A stretch of DNA of 64,000 nt, from positions 32,723 through 96,722 of the forward strand of contig NC_011661.1 in NCBI RefSeq assembly GCF_000021645.1, in the 5' to 3' direction. Shown here in pieces: positions 15,845 through 24,066 of the stretch. The first letter of the stretch is position 1. Every line of letters starts with the position of its first letter. The translations under genes were made by a program, and so were the position numbers. The stretch comes from Dictyoglomus turgidum DSM 6724 (GTDB lineage: Bacteria; Dictyoglomota; Dictyoglomia; Dictyoglomales; Dictyoglomaceae). The notes under the pieces were generated by a model, which ran no database searches, was not told the DNA's origin, and worked only from the letters and a program-made list of their open reading frames with translations.

Positions 15845-16939
15845 TCAACTTTGATTTAAAACAAGAAATCGAGAAAGAAATTCCTGAGGATCGTCTCCTA
15901 AACTAAAGATAAAACCTTTGTTTAATACAATCTCTTTCTTATGGTATTCCACACCTATAATTTTGTTTATTTTAACCTTTTCGTCCCAGAACCTATAATT
16001 GAGAGTAAAAATTATATCATAATCATAATTCTTAAAACTTATATTTCTTCTCTCTATAAGCTGAATTTCAGCTAAGTACTTCTTTAGTTCATCTGAAGTC
16101 TTAGGATTAAATTCTTCTTCACCCCTCAAGTCTCTTATGGAAAGCGGTATATTTAGAGAAAAAGAAGGAATAAGAAGGGAATGGACAAATCTCAAAAGTT
16201 GATCAAACTCCTCCTCAGCTATAGAGTCTTTTTTATCCACAGAATTATCAATTAAAATCATTAGAGACCCTTTTTTTAACTTTTCAAAATTTTTTGATAA
16301 AAGTTTTCCCTTTTTAGCTGAAGCCTTCCAAGCTACAATCTTTAAAGGATCTTGAGGTTGATAATCTCTAAGAGAATGAAACTCTTCTCCTATCACCGAT
16401 AGAAAAGAAGAAGAGGTTTTATTTCCCTCCCCATCTGTAAGATAAATATCCTGAGACAAGGGATAAAATGAAGGATAGATATAAGTTACCCCATCCACCT
16501 TGTAGTTTTTACTGAGATAAAGAAGTCCCAAAGTACCAGTAAATCTTAAATTTAAAGTCTTTAAATAGAATATTCCCCTTTTTTTAAAGTGAAAATATAT
16601 GGAAATCTCTTTTTTCTCTTTTCCCCTTAAACCCCCAAGAGGGGTTTTCCCTTGAAGATTTATAAATACCTGTCCCTTAGGAATTTTAGAATTATTTTCA
16701 AAGTAAATATTTATAAACTCATATTCATTCTCTTTCACAAGAAGAGGCATTTGAACTTTTACTCTAAGATTTAATGGCTGAAGTATTATTTCAAAGAAAT
16801 TTATCATGTAAAGACCCATGATAAACGTGGATACTAAAAGTACAGGAGTTGATGAAACATTCAAACCTATAAGGTAAAGAACAATATCAAAGAAAATTAA
16901 TAAGTATCCTATGGATGTAAGACTAAAGTATGTCACCAC
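15845..16939 (-). CDS. DUF58 domain protein (MoxR partner)
   Basis: A 364-residue protein with two N-terminal membrane helices (about 8-28 and 32-52), a beta-rich middle region and the DUF58 motif SLRDYQPQDPLKIVAWKASAKKG near residue 192, followed by the VWA-like LMILIDNS strand. DUF58 proteins work with MoxR ATPases, probably in assembly of other proteins. The start overlaps the MoxR stop by 7 bases. Confidence 0.88.
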   Translation of the reverse strand: MVTYFSLTSIGYLLIFFDIVLYLIGLNVSSTPVLLVSTFIMGLYMINFFEIILQPLNLRVKVQMPLLVKENEYEFINIYFENNSKIPKGQVFINLQGKTPLGGLRGKEKKEISIYFHFKKRGIFYLKTLNLRFTGTLGLLYLSKNYKVDGVTYIYPSFYPLSQDIYLTDGEGNKTSSSFLSVIGEEFHSLRDYQPQDPLKIVAWKASAKKGKLLSKNFEKLKKGSLMILIDNSVDKKDSIAEEEFDQLLRFVHSLLIPSFSLNIPLSIRDLRGEEEFNPKTSDELKKYLAEIQLIERRNISFKNYDYDIIFTLNYRFWDEKVKINKIIGVEYHKKEIVLNKGFIFSLGDDPQEFLSRFLVLNQS

Positions 16940-17892
16940 AACCTTACCTTTGGTATTTTTACTCTTTTTAAAACATCTCTTATTATATCTTCTCTAAAAG
17001 ATCTTCCCATATTACTTCCTTCCTTAGGAATGACCCTATGCACCAATATAGGTACTGCCATTTTTATAACATCCTCAGGTATCACATAATCTCTGCCAGA
17101 AAGGAGCGCATACCCTTGAGCTCCTCTCATAAGAGATATGGAAGCTCTGGGCCCTGCCCCAAGGGAAAACAAAGAATCATCCCGAGTTATATTAACAATA
17201 TTTACAATATATCTCAAAATATCCTTATCAATATAAATCTCCTTAACTAAATCTTGAGCCTTAATTAAATCTTCTTTCTTCCAAACAGGCTCAATTCTCT
17301 CCAGAGGATGAATCATCTTTTGATTTTCAAGCATTTTAACTTCCTCCTCCATAGGAAGATAACCCATGGAGAGGGAGATAAAGAACCTATCCAATTGGGA
17401 CTCTGGCAAAGGATAGGTTCCAAAATGTTCTCTGGGATTTTGTGTGGCTATCACCATAAAGGGCTTAGGAAGTTCATAAGTAGTACCATCTATGGTCACT
17501 TTGCCCTCATCCATTGCCTCAAGAAGACCTGCTTGAGTCCTGGGGGACGTTCTATTTATCTCATCAGCAAGAAGAATATTTGTAAAAATAGGGCCTGGTT
17601 TAAACTCAAACTCTAAGGTCTTAGGATTAAACACATTCACTCCAAGTACATCCGACGGCATAGTATCAGGAGTAAATTGAATCCTTCTAAAATCAAGTTC
17701 AATACTCTCTGCAAGAGATTTTGCAAGGACTGTTTTACCTACACCAGGAACATCTTCAAGCAAAATATTGCCTCTGCTTAGTAAAGCCACAATTACATAG
17801 TCAATTACCTCATCCTTTCCTACAATAACCTTTTTGATGTTCTCTCTTAAAAGCTGTAATCTTTCTACTATTTCATTTAAAAAAGTCTTCAT
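16933..17892 (-). CDS. MoxR-type AAA+ ATPase
   Basis: A 319-residue AAA+ chaperone-like ATPase. Walker A (DVPGVGKT) lies near residue 45, the FTPDTMPSDVLG motif follows, Walker B LLADEINR is near residue 107, sensor 1 is IATQNP and the arginine-rich lid includes LGAGPRAS. MoxR proteins act with DUF58/VWA partners to activate or assemble complexes. It is followed in the operon by DUF58 and transglutaminase genes. Confidence 0.92.
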   Translation of the reverse strand: MKTFLNEIVERLQLLRENIKKVIVGKDEVIDYVIVALLSRGNILLEDVPGVGKTVLAKSLAESIELDFRRIQFTPDTMPSDVLGVNVFNPKTLEFEFKPGPIFTNILLADEINRTSPRTQAGLLEAMDEGKVTIDGTTYELPKPFMVIATQNPREHFGTYPLPESQLDRFFISLSMGYLPMEEEVKMLENQKMIHPLERIEPVWKKEDLIKAQDLVKEIYIDKDILRYIVNIVNITRDDSLFSLGAGPRASISLMRGAQGYALLSGRDYVIPEDVIKMAVPILVHRVIPKEGSNMGRSFREDIIRDVLKRVKIPKVRLW

Positions 17893-17900
17893 ATTGTACT

Positions 17901-18092
17901 TTAACCCTTTCTTATGGTCTTTATCATATGCCTAATAACTGCATAAATTCCACCAACAGTCATAAAAAAGTCAAATAAATTAAGATAAAATTCAAAAGGG
18001 AAAAACCATTTAGAAAGGTAGTGAATAAAAACAATTATCTCAAGAATTAGCCCCATAAATAAAATTACTAATACTCCTCTATAAAATTCCAT
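17901..18092 (-). CDS. Small two-helix membrane protein
   Basis: 63 residues with hydrophobic stretches at about 6-24 and 37-55. It sits 8 bases before moxR and 39 bases after the sigma-factor gene, in the same direction, so it is probably part of the operon. No family recognised. Confidence 0.55.
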   Translation of the reverse strand: MEFYRGVLVILFMGLILEIIVFIHYLSKWFFPFEFYLNLFDFFMTVGGIYAVIRHMIKTIRKG

Positions 18093-18131
18093 TTTTTCAA
18101 ACCTCCATTAATTTCTAAAAAATATTTTACA

Positions 18132-18578
18132 TCAATTTTTCAACTTATTTAATGCCCTTTTCTTATAGATCTTAACACTACTTCTTGATATTCCTAAATA
18201 CTTTGCAACCTCCCTTTCACTATGTCTTGAATAGAAAATTAAAATAATTATTTGTTTCTCTCTTTTAGACAGTTTTGAAAAATCTATGAATTTTATCATA
18301 ATCTCCTCTTCAAAGGCCTCATAAGAGACATTATTTCCTTCCAAGTAAAGATCTTTTCCCTTTAATTTTTCCCTTATTCTCAAAAGTCTATAATAGAGAG
18401 CCTTCTTCACATATCCTGAAAGGTTTCCCTTTTGAGAATCATATCTTCTTAGCACCTCTAAAAGGGCTATTTCTCCCTCTTGTTTAAAATCCTCAAAATC
18501 AATTTCAGGAATATACAGCATCTTTAAATACTTAAAAAGAAGCGGTTTATAAGCCAAAAATAAAATTTCTTCTCTCAT
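18132..18578 (-). CDS. Small sigma-70 family factor
   Basis: A 148-residue protein with a sigma region 2 (DFEDFKQEGEIALLEVLRRYD near residues 26-46) and a region 4 helix-turn-helix (LSKREKQIIIL, then REVAKYLGISRSSVKIYKKRALNKL). Regions 1 and 3 are missing, as in alternative factors or sporulation/phage-like sigmas. It is the first gene of the MoxR-DUF58-transglutaminase operon, with no anti-sigma gene next to it. It may direct transcription of its own operon; that is inference. Confidence 0.82.
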   Translation of the reverse strand: MREEILFLAYKPLLFKYLKMLYIPEIDFEDFKQEGEIALLEVLRRYDSQKGNLSGYVKKALYYRLLRIREKLKGKDLYLEGNNVSYEAFEEEIMIKFIDFSKLSKREKQIIILIFYSRHSEREVAKYLGISRSSVKIYKKRALNKLKN

Positions 18579-18607
18579 AATCCCTTCCTCCCAATTTTTA
18601 TAACCGT

Positions 18608-18636
18608 ATTATATTTACTTATAGTAAAATTTTCAA
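18608..18636 (-). promoter_or_regulatory. Promoter of the sigma factor-MoxR operon
   Basis: Minus strand TTGAAA (18636-18631), 17 bases, TATAAT (18613-18608). It ends 29 bases before the ATG at 18578. A GGGAGGAAGG site lies between. Confidence 0.7.
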
Positions 18637-18733
18637 GAGATATTTTTAAATATTAGCAAAAAAACGAGCAAAAGACCAAACAATTTATCAAAGTGATATA
18701 ATTATTGAAAAGAATTGGAAGGGAGGTAAAAAA

Positions 18734-19318
18734 TTGATACTAAGCGATAAGGACATTAAAAAATACCTTGAGGAAAGAAAATTAGTAATTCATCCCATAG
18801 ATGACCCCCAAAAACAAATTCAGCCATCCTCAGTAGATTTAAGGCTTGGAAACAGTTTTCTTCATTTTAAAGTTGAAGGAAGAGCATATATTGATCCTAC
18901 AAAAGATAATCCCCAGGATCTCATGGAAATCATAGAAATAGAAGAGGGTAAACCCTTCTTCTTAAGGCCAGGAGAATTTGTCTTGGGAACCACTATTGAA
19001 ACCGTAAAACTTCCTGATGATCTTGTAGCGAGAGTTGATGGAAGATCCAGCTTGGGAAGACTTGGCATAATAGTACATGCTACAGCGGGATATGTAGATC
19101 CAGGTTTTTGTGGACAAATCACCTTAGAGCTTTCAAATATCAATAGGGTTCCTGTAGCCCTTTATCCTGGCATGAGAATATGTCAGATATCTTTTTATAA
19201 ATTAACCTCCCCAGCAGAGACTCCCTATTATAAAAAAGCTGGAAGTAAGTATCATAACCAAAAGGGTCCTACAGCAAGCAAGCTTAATATAGACTTTTGT
19301 GTAAAGGAGGATAAATAA
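18734..19318 (+). CDS. dcd: dCTP deaminase
   Basis: A 194-residue trimeric nucleotide hydrolase that turns dCTP into dUTP (some relatives go on to dUMP). Motifs seen are QPSSVDLRLG near residue 32, GRSSLGRLG near residue 103 and the active-site stretch TAGYVDPGFCGQITLEL. The start is TTG, chosen because a strong GGGAGGT lies 6-7 bases before it and the protein then begins like its relatives. A TGATATAAT extended -10 lies upstream at about 18695. Confidence 0.93.
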   Translation: MILSDKDIKKYLEERKLVIHPIDDPQKQIQPSSVDLRLGNSFLHFKVEGRAYIDPTKDNPQDLMEIIEIEEGKPFFLRPGEFVLGTTIETVKLPDDLVARVDGRSSLGRLGIIVHATAGYVDPGFCGQITLELSNINRVPVALYPGMRICQISFYKLTSPAETPYYKKAGSKYHNQKGPTASKLNIDFCVKEDK

Positions 19319-19319
19319 A

Positions 19320-20186
19320 ATGGAGTGGAAAAAAATATCCTTTGGCAAAAGAGAGCTCTGTTATGAAATTACTCTAAATGATGTTAAAATGGTAATCACC
19401 GCCGATGTGGGGCCAAGAATAATCTTTTTTGGATTCAAAAATGGAGAAAATGTATTATTCCATGATACCGAAGAAAGGTTATCCATAGGAGAAATGAAAA
19501 TCTATGGAGGACATAGATTCTGGATATCTCCTGAAACCAAGTTTACTTATTCTCCGGACAATAATCCTTGTAGGGTAATAGAGGATAAAGATAAAATTAG
19601 TTTTGTGTCCTATGATCCCATAACCGAAATAGAGAAAAACTTAACCATATTAGAAAGGAATGGAAGATTCGTAGTAAGGCATATCCTTGAAAATAAAGGA
19701 AAACTATTATATCAGGGCGCTATATGGGCTTTGACTTGTATTCCTCCAAAAAAAGGAATTATCTTCTTTCCATGGGGAACTTTAGGAGAATGGAAGCTTA
19801 AAAAAGTAATTTATTGGCAGAAGTGGGCAGGAGAAGCCACAACTAATGTAAAGAGTTCCCAATTTGTTCCAGAAGATGATCTCTTTCTCATTTATCCATC
19901 GGGAGAGACAGGAAAAGTAGGAACTACAGGATACGAGGGTTTTGTAGGAGTAACCACAGAAAATTATACCTTTATTAAAAAATTCAATTTTGTAGAAGGA
20001 GCTATATATCCCGATGATAATTGTGCTATACAGGTCTATACTTCAGAAAATTTCTGTGAGTTAGAAACCTTAAGTCCATTATATACTTTTAATCCAGGTA
20101 TATCTTATATCCATGATGAAGAATGGATTCTTCTACCCTATAAAGTAGATCCAAAGAAAGGAGATGAAATTAGAAAACATCTATGA
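19320..20186 (+). CDS. DUF4380-like protein, possible mutarotase fold
   Basis: A 288-residue soluble protein, one base after dcd. The N-terminus (ITADVGPRIIFFGF, GGHRFWISPET near residue 60) resembles DUF4380/galactose-mutarotase-like beta-sandwich proteins that bind sugars. No catalytic residues can be assigned. Its place between dcd and glucose-6-phosphate dehydrogenase hints at a sugar substrate, which is only inference. Confidence 0.6.
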   Translation: MEWKKISFGKRELCYEITLNDVKMVITADVGPRIIFFGFKNGENVLFHDTEERLSIGEMKIYGGHRFWISPETKFTYSPDNNPCRVIEDKDKISFVSYDPITEIEKNLTILERNGRFVVRHILENKGKLLYQGAIWALTCIPPKKGIIFFPWGTLGEWKLKKVIYWQKWAGEATTNVKSSQFVPEDDLFLIYPSGETGKVGTTGYEGFVGVTTENYTFIKKFNFVEGAIYPDDNCAIQVYTSENFCELETLSPLYTFNPGISYIHDEEWILLPYKVDPKKGDEIRKHL

Positions 20187-21571
20187 ACAATAAATTCATA
20201 ATTGTAATCTTTGGTGGATTAGGAGACTTAGCTCAAAATAAATTATATCCTGTAATTTACAGTCTATATAAAAAATATAGACTTCTAAACTGTACAAAAA
20301 TTATTTCTACAGGAAGAAGACCTAATGTGGATAAAGAAGAATTCCTAAAAATTTTAGAAAAATCTATAAAAACTCATGATGATTCTTTCTTTTCTTTGTT
20401 TGATTTTGTAAAGTTTGATTTAGAAAAAGAGGAAGAATATAACCATCTCAAAAACATGCTCTCCAACTTTAAAGAAGAAGAGTTTATATTCTACTTGGCC
20501 ACTCCTCCTACCACCTTTGAAACCATTATCAAAAACTTAGGAGAATTCTTAAAAAGCTTTCCTAATAAAAGAAAAATCGTCATCGAGAAACCCTTTGGTT
20601 ATAACCTCTATTCAGCGCAAAAACTCAATCAACTTATAAAAATTTACTTTAAAGAAGAGGAAGTATACAGAATTGATCACTTCTTAGGAAAAGAGACCGT
20701 ACAAAACATTTTTGGTCTCAGATTTTCCAATATCATTTTTGAAGGAATATGGAATAGGAATTTTATTGATCATATTCAAATTTCAGCCTTAGAAGATATA
20801 GGAGTAGAAGGAAGATTAGGATATTACGACAAAGTGGGTGCCCTCAGAGATATGATCCAAAATCATTTAATCCAGATATTGTCAATTGTAGCTATGGAAC
20901 CTCCTTGTTGTATTAACGAAAAGGAGATAAGAGATGAAAAAATAAAAGTACTAAAAAGCATAAGAGAAATAAAAAGAGAAGATGTACCTTTGTATGCTGT
21001 AAGAGGTCAATATGAAGGATATTTGATAGATGAAAACCTCTCCCAATCAAATACAGAAACCTATGCAGCAGTAAAACTCTTTATAGAAAACTTAAGATGG
21101 GACGGTGTACCTTTTTACCTGAGAACGGGAAAAAAACTAAAAAGAAAAGAGACCTCGATAATAATTGTATTTAAGAAGATACCAGGACTTTTCTCTAAAA
21201 TTCTTGATTGTATGCCCCAAGAAGACATAATAGGATTTAAAATCGCCCCTGAAAATAAGATTATCCTAAGCTTCCAACTAAGACCCTTAGGAGGAAGTAT
21301 GCTCTCTTGCCCTGTTTCTACCTCTATGGAGTGGACAGGTCCTAATATAGAAGCTTATGAGACTTTGTTTATGGATATTATAGAGGGAGATCAAAGCCTT
21401 TTTATAAGAAAAGACGAGATTGAGAAATCCTGGGAGATTGTACAACCTATTTTAGATTTTTGGAAAGACGACCCCAATATTCCCATATATCCCCAAGGTT
21501 CTTGGGGTCCAAAGGAAGCTGAGGAACTAATTAGAAGAGATGGGAGAGAATGGAGATATATAGATGGCTAA
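20183..21571 (+). CDS. zwf: Glucose-6-phosphate 1-dehydrogenase
   Basis: Oxidises glucose 6-phosphate to 6-phosphogluconolactone, feeding the oxidative pentose phosphate route. The 462 residues begin with the NADP-binding GGLGDLA (11-17) and include EKPFG near residue 133 and the active-site RIDHFLGKETVQN near residue 161. It is slightly shorter than the usual 480-490. Its ATG overlaps the upstream stop. No 6-phosphogluconolactonase or gnd gene is adjacent. Confidence 0.93.
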   Translation: MNNKFIIVIFGGLGDLAQNKLYPVIYSLYKKYRLLNCTKIISTGRRPNVDKEEFLKILEKSIKTHDDSFFSLFDFVKFDLEKEEEYNHLKNMLSNFKEEEFIFYLATPPTTFETIIKNLGEFLKSFPNKRKIVIEKPFGYNLYSAQKLNQLIKIYFKEEEVYRIDHFLGKETVQNIFGLRFSNIIFEGIWNRNFIDHIQISALEDIGVEGRLGYYDKVGALRDMIQNHLIQILSIVAMEPPCCINEKEIRDEKIKVLKSIREIKREDVPLYAVRGQYEGYLIDENLSQSNTETYAAVKLFIENLRWDGVPFYLRTGKKLKRKETSIIIVFKKIPGLFSKILDCMPQEDIIGFKIAPENKIILSFQLRPLGGSMLSCPVSTSMEWTGPNIEAYETLFMDIIEGDQSLFIRKDEIEKSWEIVQPILDFWKDDPNIPIYPQGSWGPKEAEELIRRDGREWRYIDG

Positions 21572-22595
21572 AATAAAAAGGATTTCCTTTGAGTTAAAGA
21601 CCTATGAGTATATAAAACCTTTCCGCATAGCTCCTGGAACTGCTTCCCATACCCATAATTTGGAGGTAAAAATAGAAACCGAAGAAGGTTATATAGGCTT
21701 AGGAGAAGCATCCCCTTCTTTTAGGGTTACTGGGGAGAGGATAGAATCTCTGATACCTTTAGAAAGTTTTGTTAATGAACTCTTAAAAGGAAAGGATACT
21801 AAAAATTTTAGAAAAATATTTGAAATAACAGATAAATTTTTTGCTTTTCCAAGTCTAAAAACAGCCTTACAATATGCAATTCTTGATGCTTTAAGTGAAG
21901 AACTAAGCTTACCAGTATACCAAATATTAGGGGGAGCAAAAGAAAAAATAGAAACGGATAAAACAGTGAGCATAGGAAGTGTGGAAGAAAGAGTTAGAGA
22001 AGCAGAAGAAATCTTTAAAGAGGGCTTTAAGGTGATAAAGGTAAAGATAGGATTGGACTTACGTGAAGATATAGAAACCATGGAAGAGCTGGTAAAAAGA
22101 ATAAAAGGAGTAAAGTACATTGTAGATGCTAATACTGCTTACAACCCAAAACAAGCAGTAATTTTTACTAAAGAACTCTACAAAAAAGGTATTGATATAG
22201 AGTTATTAGAACAACCAGTACCTGCTCATGACTTGGAAGGGTTAAAATATGTGAGATTTAATTCTCCTTTCCCTATTGCTGGAGATGAGAGCATTAAGAA
22301 TAAATATGAGGCTTTAGAAGTTATAAAAATGGAAGCTGTAGACTATATAAACATAAAACTTATGAAATGCGGTATATCCGATGCCTTAGCTATAGTAGAA
22401 ATGGCCAATACAGCTAACATAAAACTTATGATAGGATGCATGGGAGAATCAAGCCTTGGAATAAATCAAAGTGTTCACCTTTCAGCAGGCCTTGGTGTCT
22501 TTGAATTTCATGATCTTGACAGCGCACTAATGATAAAAGAGGACAAATTTAGGGGAAAGTATAAGATAAGAATTCCCTATTATTATCTTGTATAA
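21564..22595 (+). CDS. Dipeptide epimerase, enolase superfamily (L-Ala-D/L-Glu type)
   Basis: A 343-residue enolase-superfamily protein. The catalytic KVK motif (K159/K161), the metal ligands D188, E216 and D241, and the second-half lysine in NIKLMKCG (K265/K268) are all in place. The pattern fits dipeptide epimerases used in recycling murein peptides. Related muconate-lactonizing enzymes or o-succinylbenzoate synthases are alternatives. It overlaps zwf by 8 bases. Confidence 0.82.
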   Translation: MAKIKRISFELKTYEYIKPFRIAPGTASHTHNLEVKIETEEGYIGLGEASPSFRVTGERIESLIPLESFVNELLKGKDTKNFRKIFEITDKFFAFPSLKTALQYAILDALSEELSLPVYQILGGAKEKIETDKTVSIGSVEERVREAEEIFKEGFKVIKVKIGLDLREDIETMEELVKRIKGVKYIVDANTAYNPKQAVIFTKELYKKGIDIELLEQPVPAHDLEGLKYVRFNSPFPIAGDESIKNKYEALEVIKMEAVDYINIKLMKCGISDALAIVEMANTANIKLMIGCMGESSLGINQSVHLSAGLGVFEFHDLDSALMIKEDKFRGKYKIRIPYYYLV

Positions 22596-22642
22596 TATAT
22601 TATGGTTTCCTCAAAACAAAATTCACAGAAGGGGGTGAAACA

Positions 22643-24046
22643 ATGAAAGCCATAGTACTTGCGGGAGGAAAAGGAACAAGACTTTGGCCTCTTTCAAGAG
22701 AAAAATTTTCAAAACAGTTTATAAAACTATTACCGGATAAATCTCTCTTAGAAGATACTTATGAAAGGCTCATAAAGTTCTTTAAGCCAGAAGACATTCT
22801 AACCATAACCAATAAAGAGTATTTCTATTTTGTAAAAAGCATAACTGATAAATTTGACAAAAGTATGAGCCATAACACTCTCCTTGAGCCAGTAGGGAAA
22901 AACACTGCTCCTGCTATAGCTCTTGCTTTAAAATACATATTAGAGAAGATAAATGGAAACCCTGAAGAAGAGGTATTTATCTTTCCCTCTGATCATCTTA
23001 TAGAACCTCAAGAAAAATTCATAGAGTACCTTAATAAAAGCCTTTCTGCCGTTAACTCAGGATTTATTACTACTTTTGGAATAAAACCTACAAAACCTGA
23101 GACAGGATATGGATACATTAAAGCAGGAGAAAATATGGGAGATTTCTTTAAAGTTGAAAAATTCATAGAAAAGCCATCCTTAGAATTGGCAGAAAAATTC
23201 CTAAAAGAAGGAAACTATTTCTGGAATGCAGGAATTTTTGCCTTCAAGATCTCAGTAATGTTGGAAGAGTTTGAAAAATATCAAGAAGAAATTTATACCT
23301 TGATAACTAAAGGAAGTTATAGAGAAGTACTTGAGAATTTCCATAAAATGCCATCCATATCCATAGACTATGCCATTGCAGAAAAATCTGATAGAGTTGC
23401 AGTTATACCCATGGAGCTTATCTGGAGCGATTTAGGTTCTTGGGATTCTTTCTATGAAGTGAAAGAAAAGGATCCTAATGGAAATGTATTATTAGGAGAT
23501 GTATATGCAATAAATACAAGAAACTCCCTTGTATTCAGCAACAAAAGGCTTGTAGGAACTATTGGAATTGAGGATGCTATTATTGTAGAAACCGATGATG
23601 CCATACTCATAAGTAAGAGAGGGAGCGGACAAGAAGTCAAAAAACTTCTTGAAATCCTCGAAAATGAAGGAAGGAATGAAATAATCTATCATACTGAGGT
23701 TTATAGACCATGGGGTATGTATAAACTTTTGGAAAAAAATGGAGATTATATAATAAGAAAACTCATAATAAAAGAAGGTGCTTCTCTAACTTGTCATCTC
23801 CATAAAAAAAGGACAGAACATTGGATAGTGCTCAAGGGTATTGCTGAAGCAGATATTGAGAATCGTAAATATTATGTATACGAAGGAGAAAGTATTTTTG
23901 TGCCTAAAGGAAAACCCCATCAGTTAAAGAACGCAGGAGAAAACCCTTTAGAGATTATTGAAATCCAAAGTGGCGAAATCTTAAGCGAAGACGACATTGA
24001 AATCTTTACAAAAGATGAAGAAGAATTAGAAGAAAAATTAAGGTAG
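22643..24046 (+). CDS. manC: Mannose-1-phosphate guanylyltransferase / mannose-6-phosphate isomerase
   Basis: A 467-residue bifunctional-type enzyme making GDP-mannose for polysaccharides. The nucleotidyltransferase domain carries LAGGKGTRLWPLSREKFSKQ at the N-terminus, the FPSDH motif near 113-117 and the EKPSLE segment. The C-terminal cupin (about residues 350-455) has CHLHKKRTEHW and the WGMY entry typical of the type II phosphomannose isomerase domain. GGGGGTG precedes the ATG. Mutase and glycosyltransferase genes lie 12-15 kb away. Confidence 0.92.
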   Translation: MKAIVLAGGKGTRLWPLSREKFSKQFIKLLPDKSLLEDTYERLIKFFKPEDILTITNKEYFYFVKSITDKFDKSMSHNTLLEPVGKNTAPAIALALKYILEKINGNPEEEVFIFPSDHLIEPQEKFIEYLNKSLSAVNSGFITTFGIKPTKPETGYGYIKAGENMGDFFKVEKFIEKPSLELAEKFLKEGNYFWNAGIFAFKISVMLEEFEKYQEEIYTLITKGSYREVLENFHKMPSISIDYAIAEKSDRVAVIPMELIWSDLGSWDSFYEVKEKDPNGNVLLGDVYAINTRNSLVFSNKRLVGTIGIEDAIIVETDDAILISKRGSGQEVKKLLEILENEGRNEIIYHTEVYRPWGMYKLLEKNGDYIIRKLIIKEGASLTCHLHKKRTEHWIVLKGIAEADIENRKYYVYEGESIFVPKGKPHQLKNAGENPLEIIEIQSGEILSEDDIEIFTKDEEELEEKLR

Positions 24047-24066
24047 GGGTGACACCCCTACCTTAA
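24038..24066. terminator. Symmetric 13-bp terminator hairpin holding both stop codons
   Basis: Perfect 13-base arms (24038-24050 and 24054-24066) around a 3-base loop. manC's TAG (24044-24046) lies in one arm and the cotransporter's TAG (24058-24060, minus strand) in the other. Both proteins therefore end in Leu-Arg encoded by the same stem. Confidence 0.85.
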
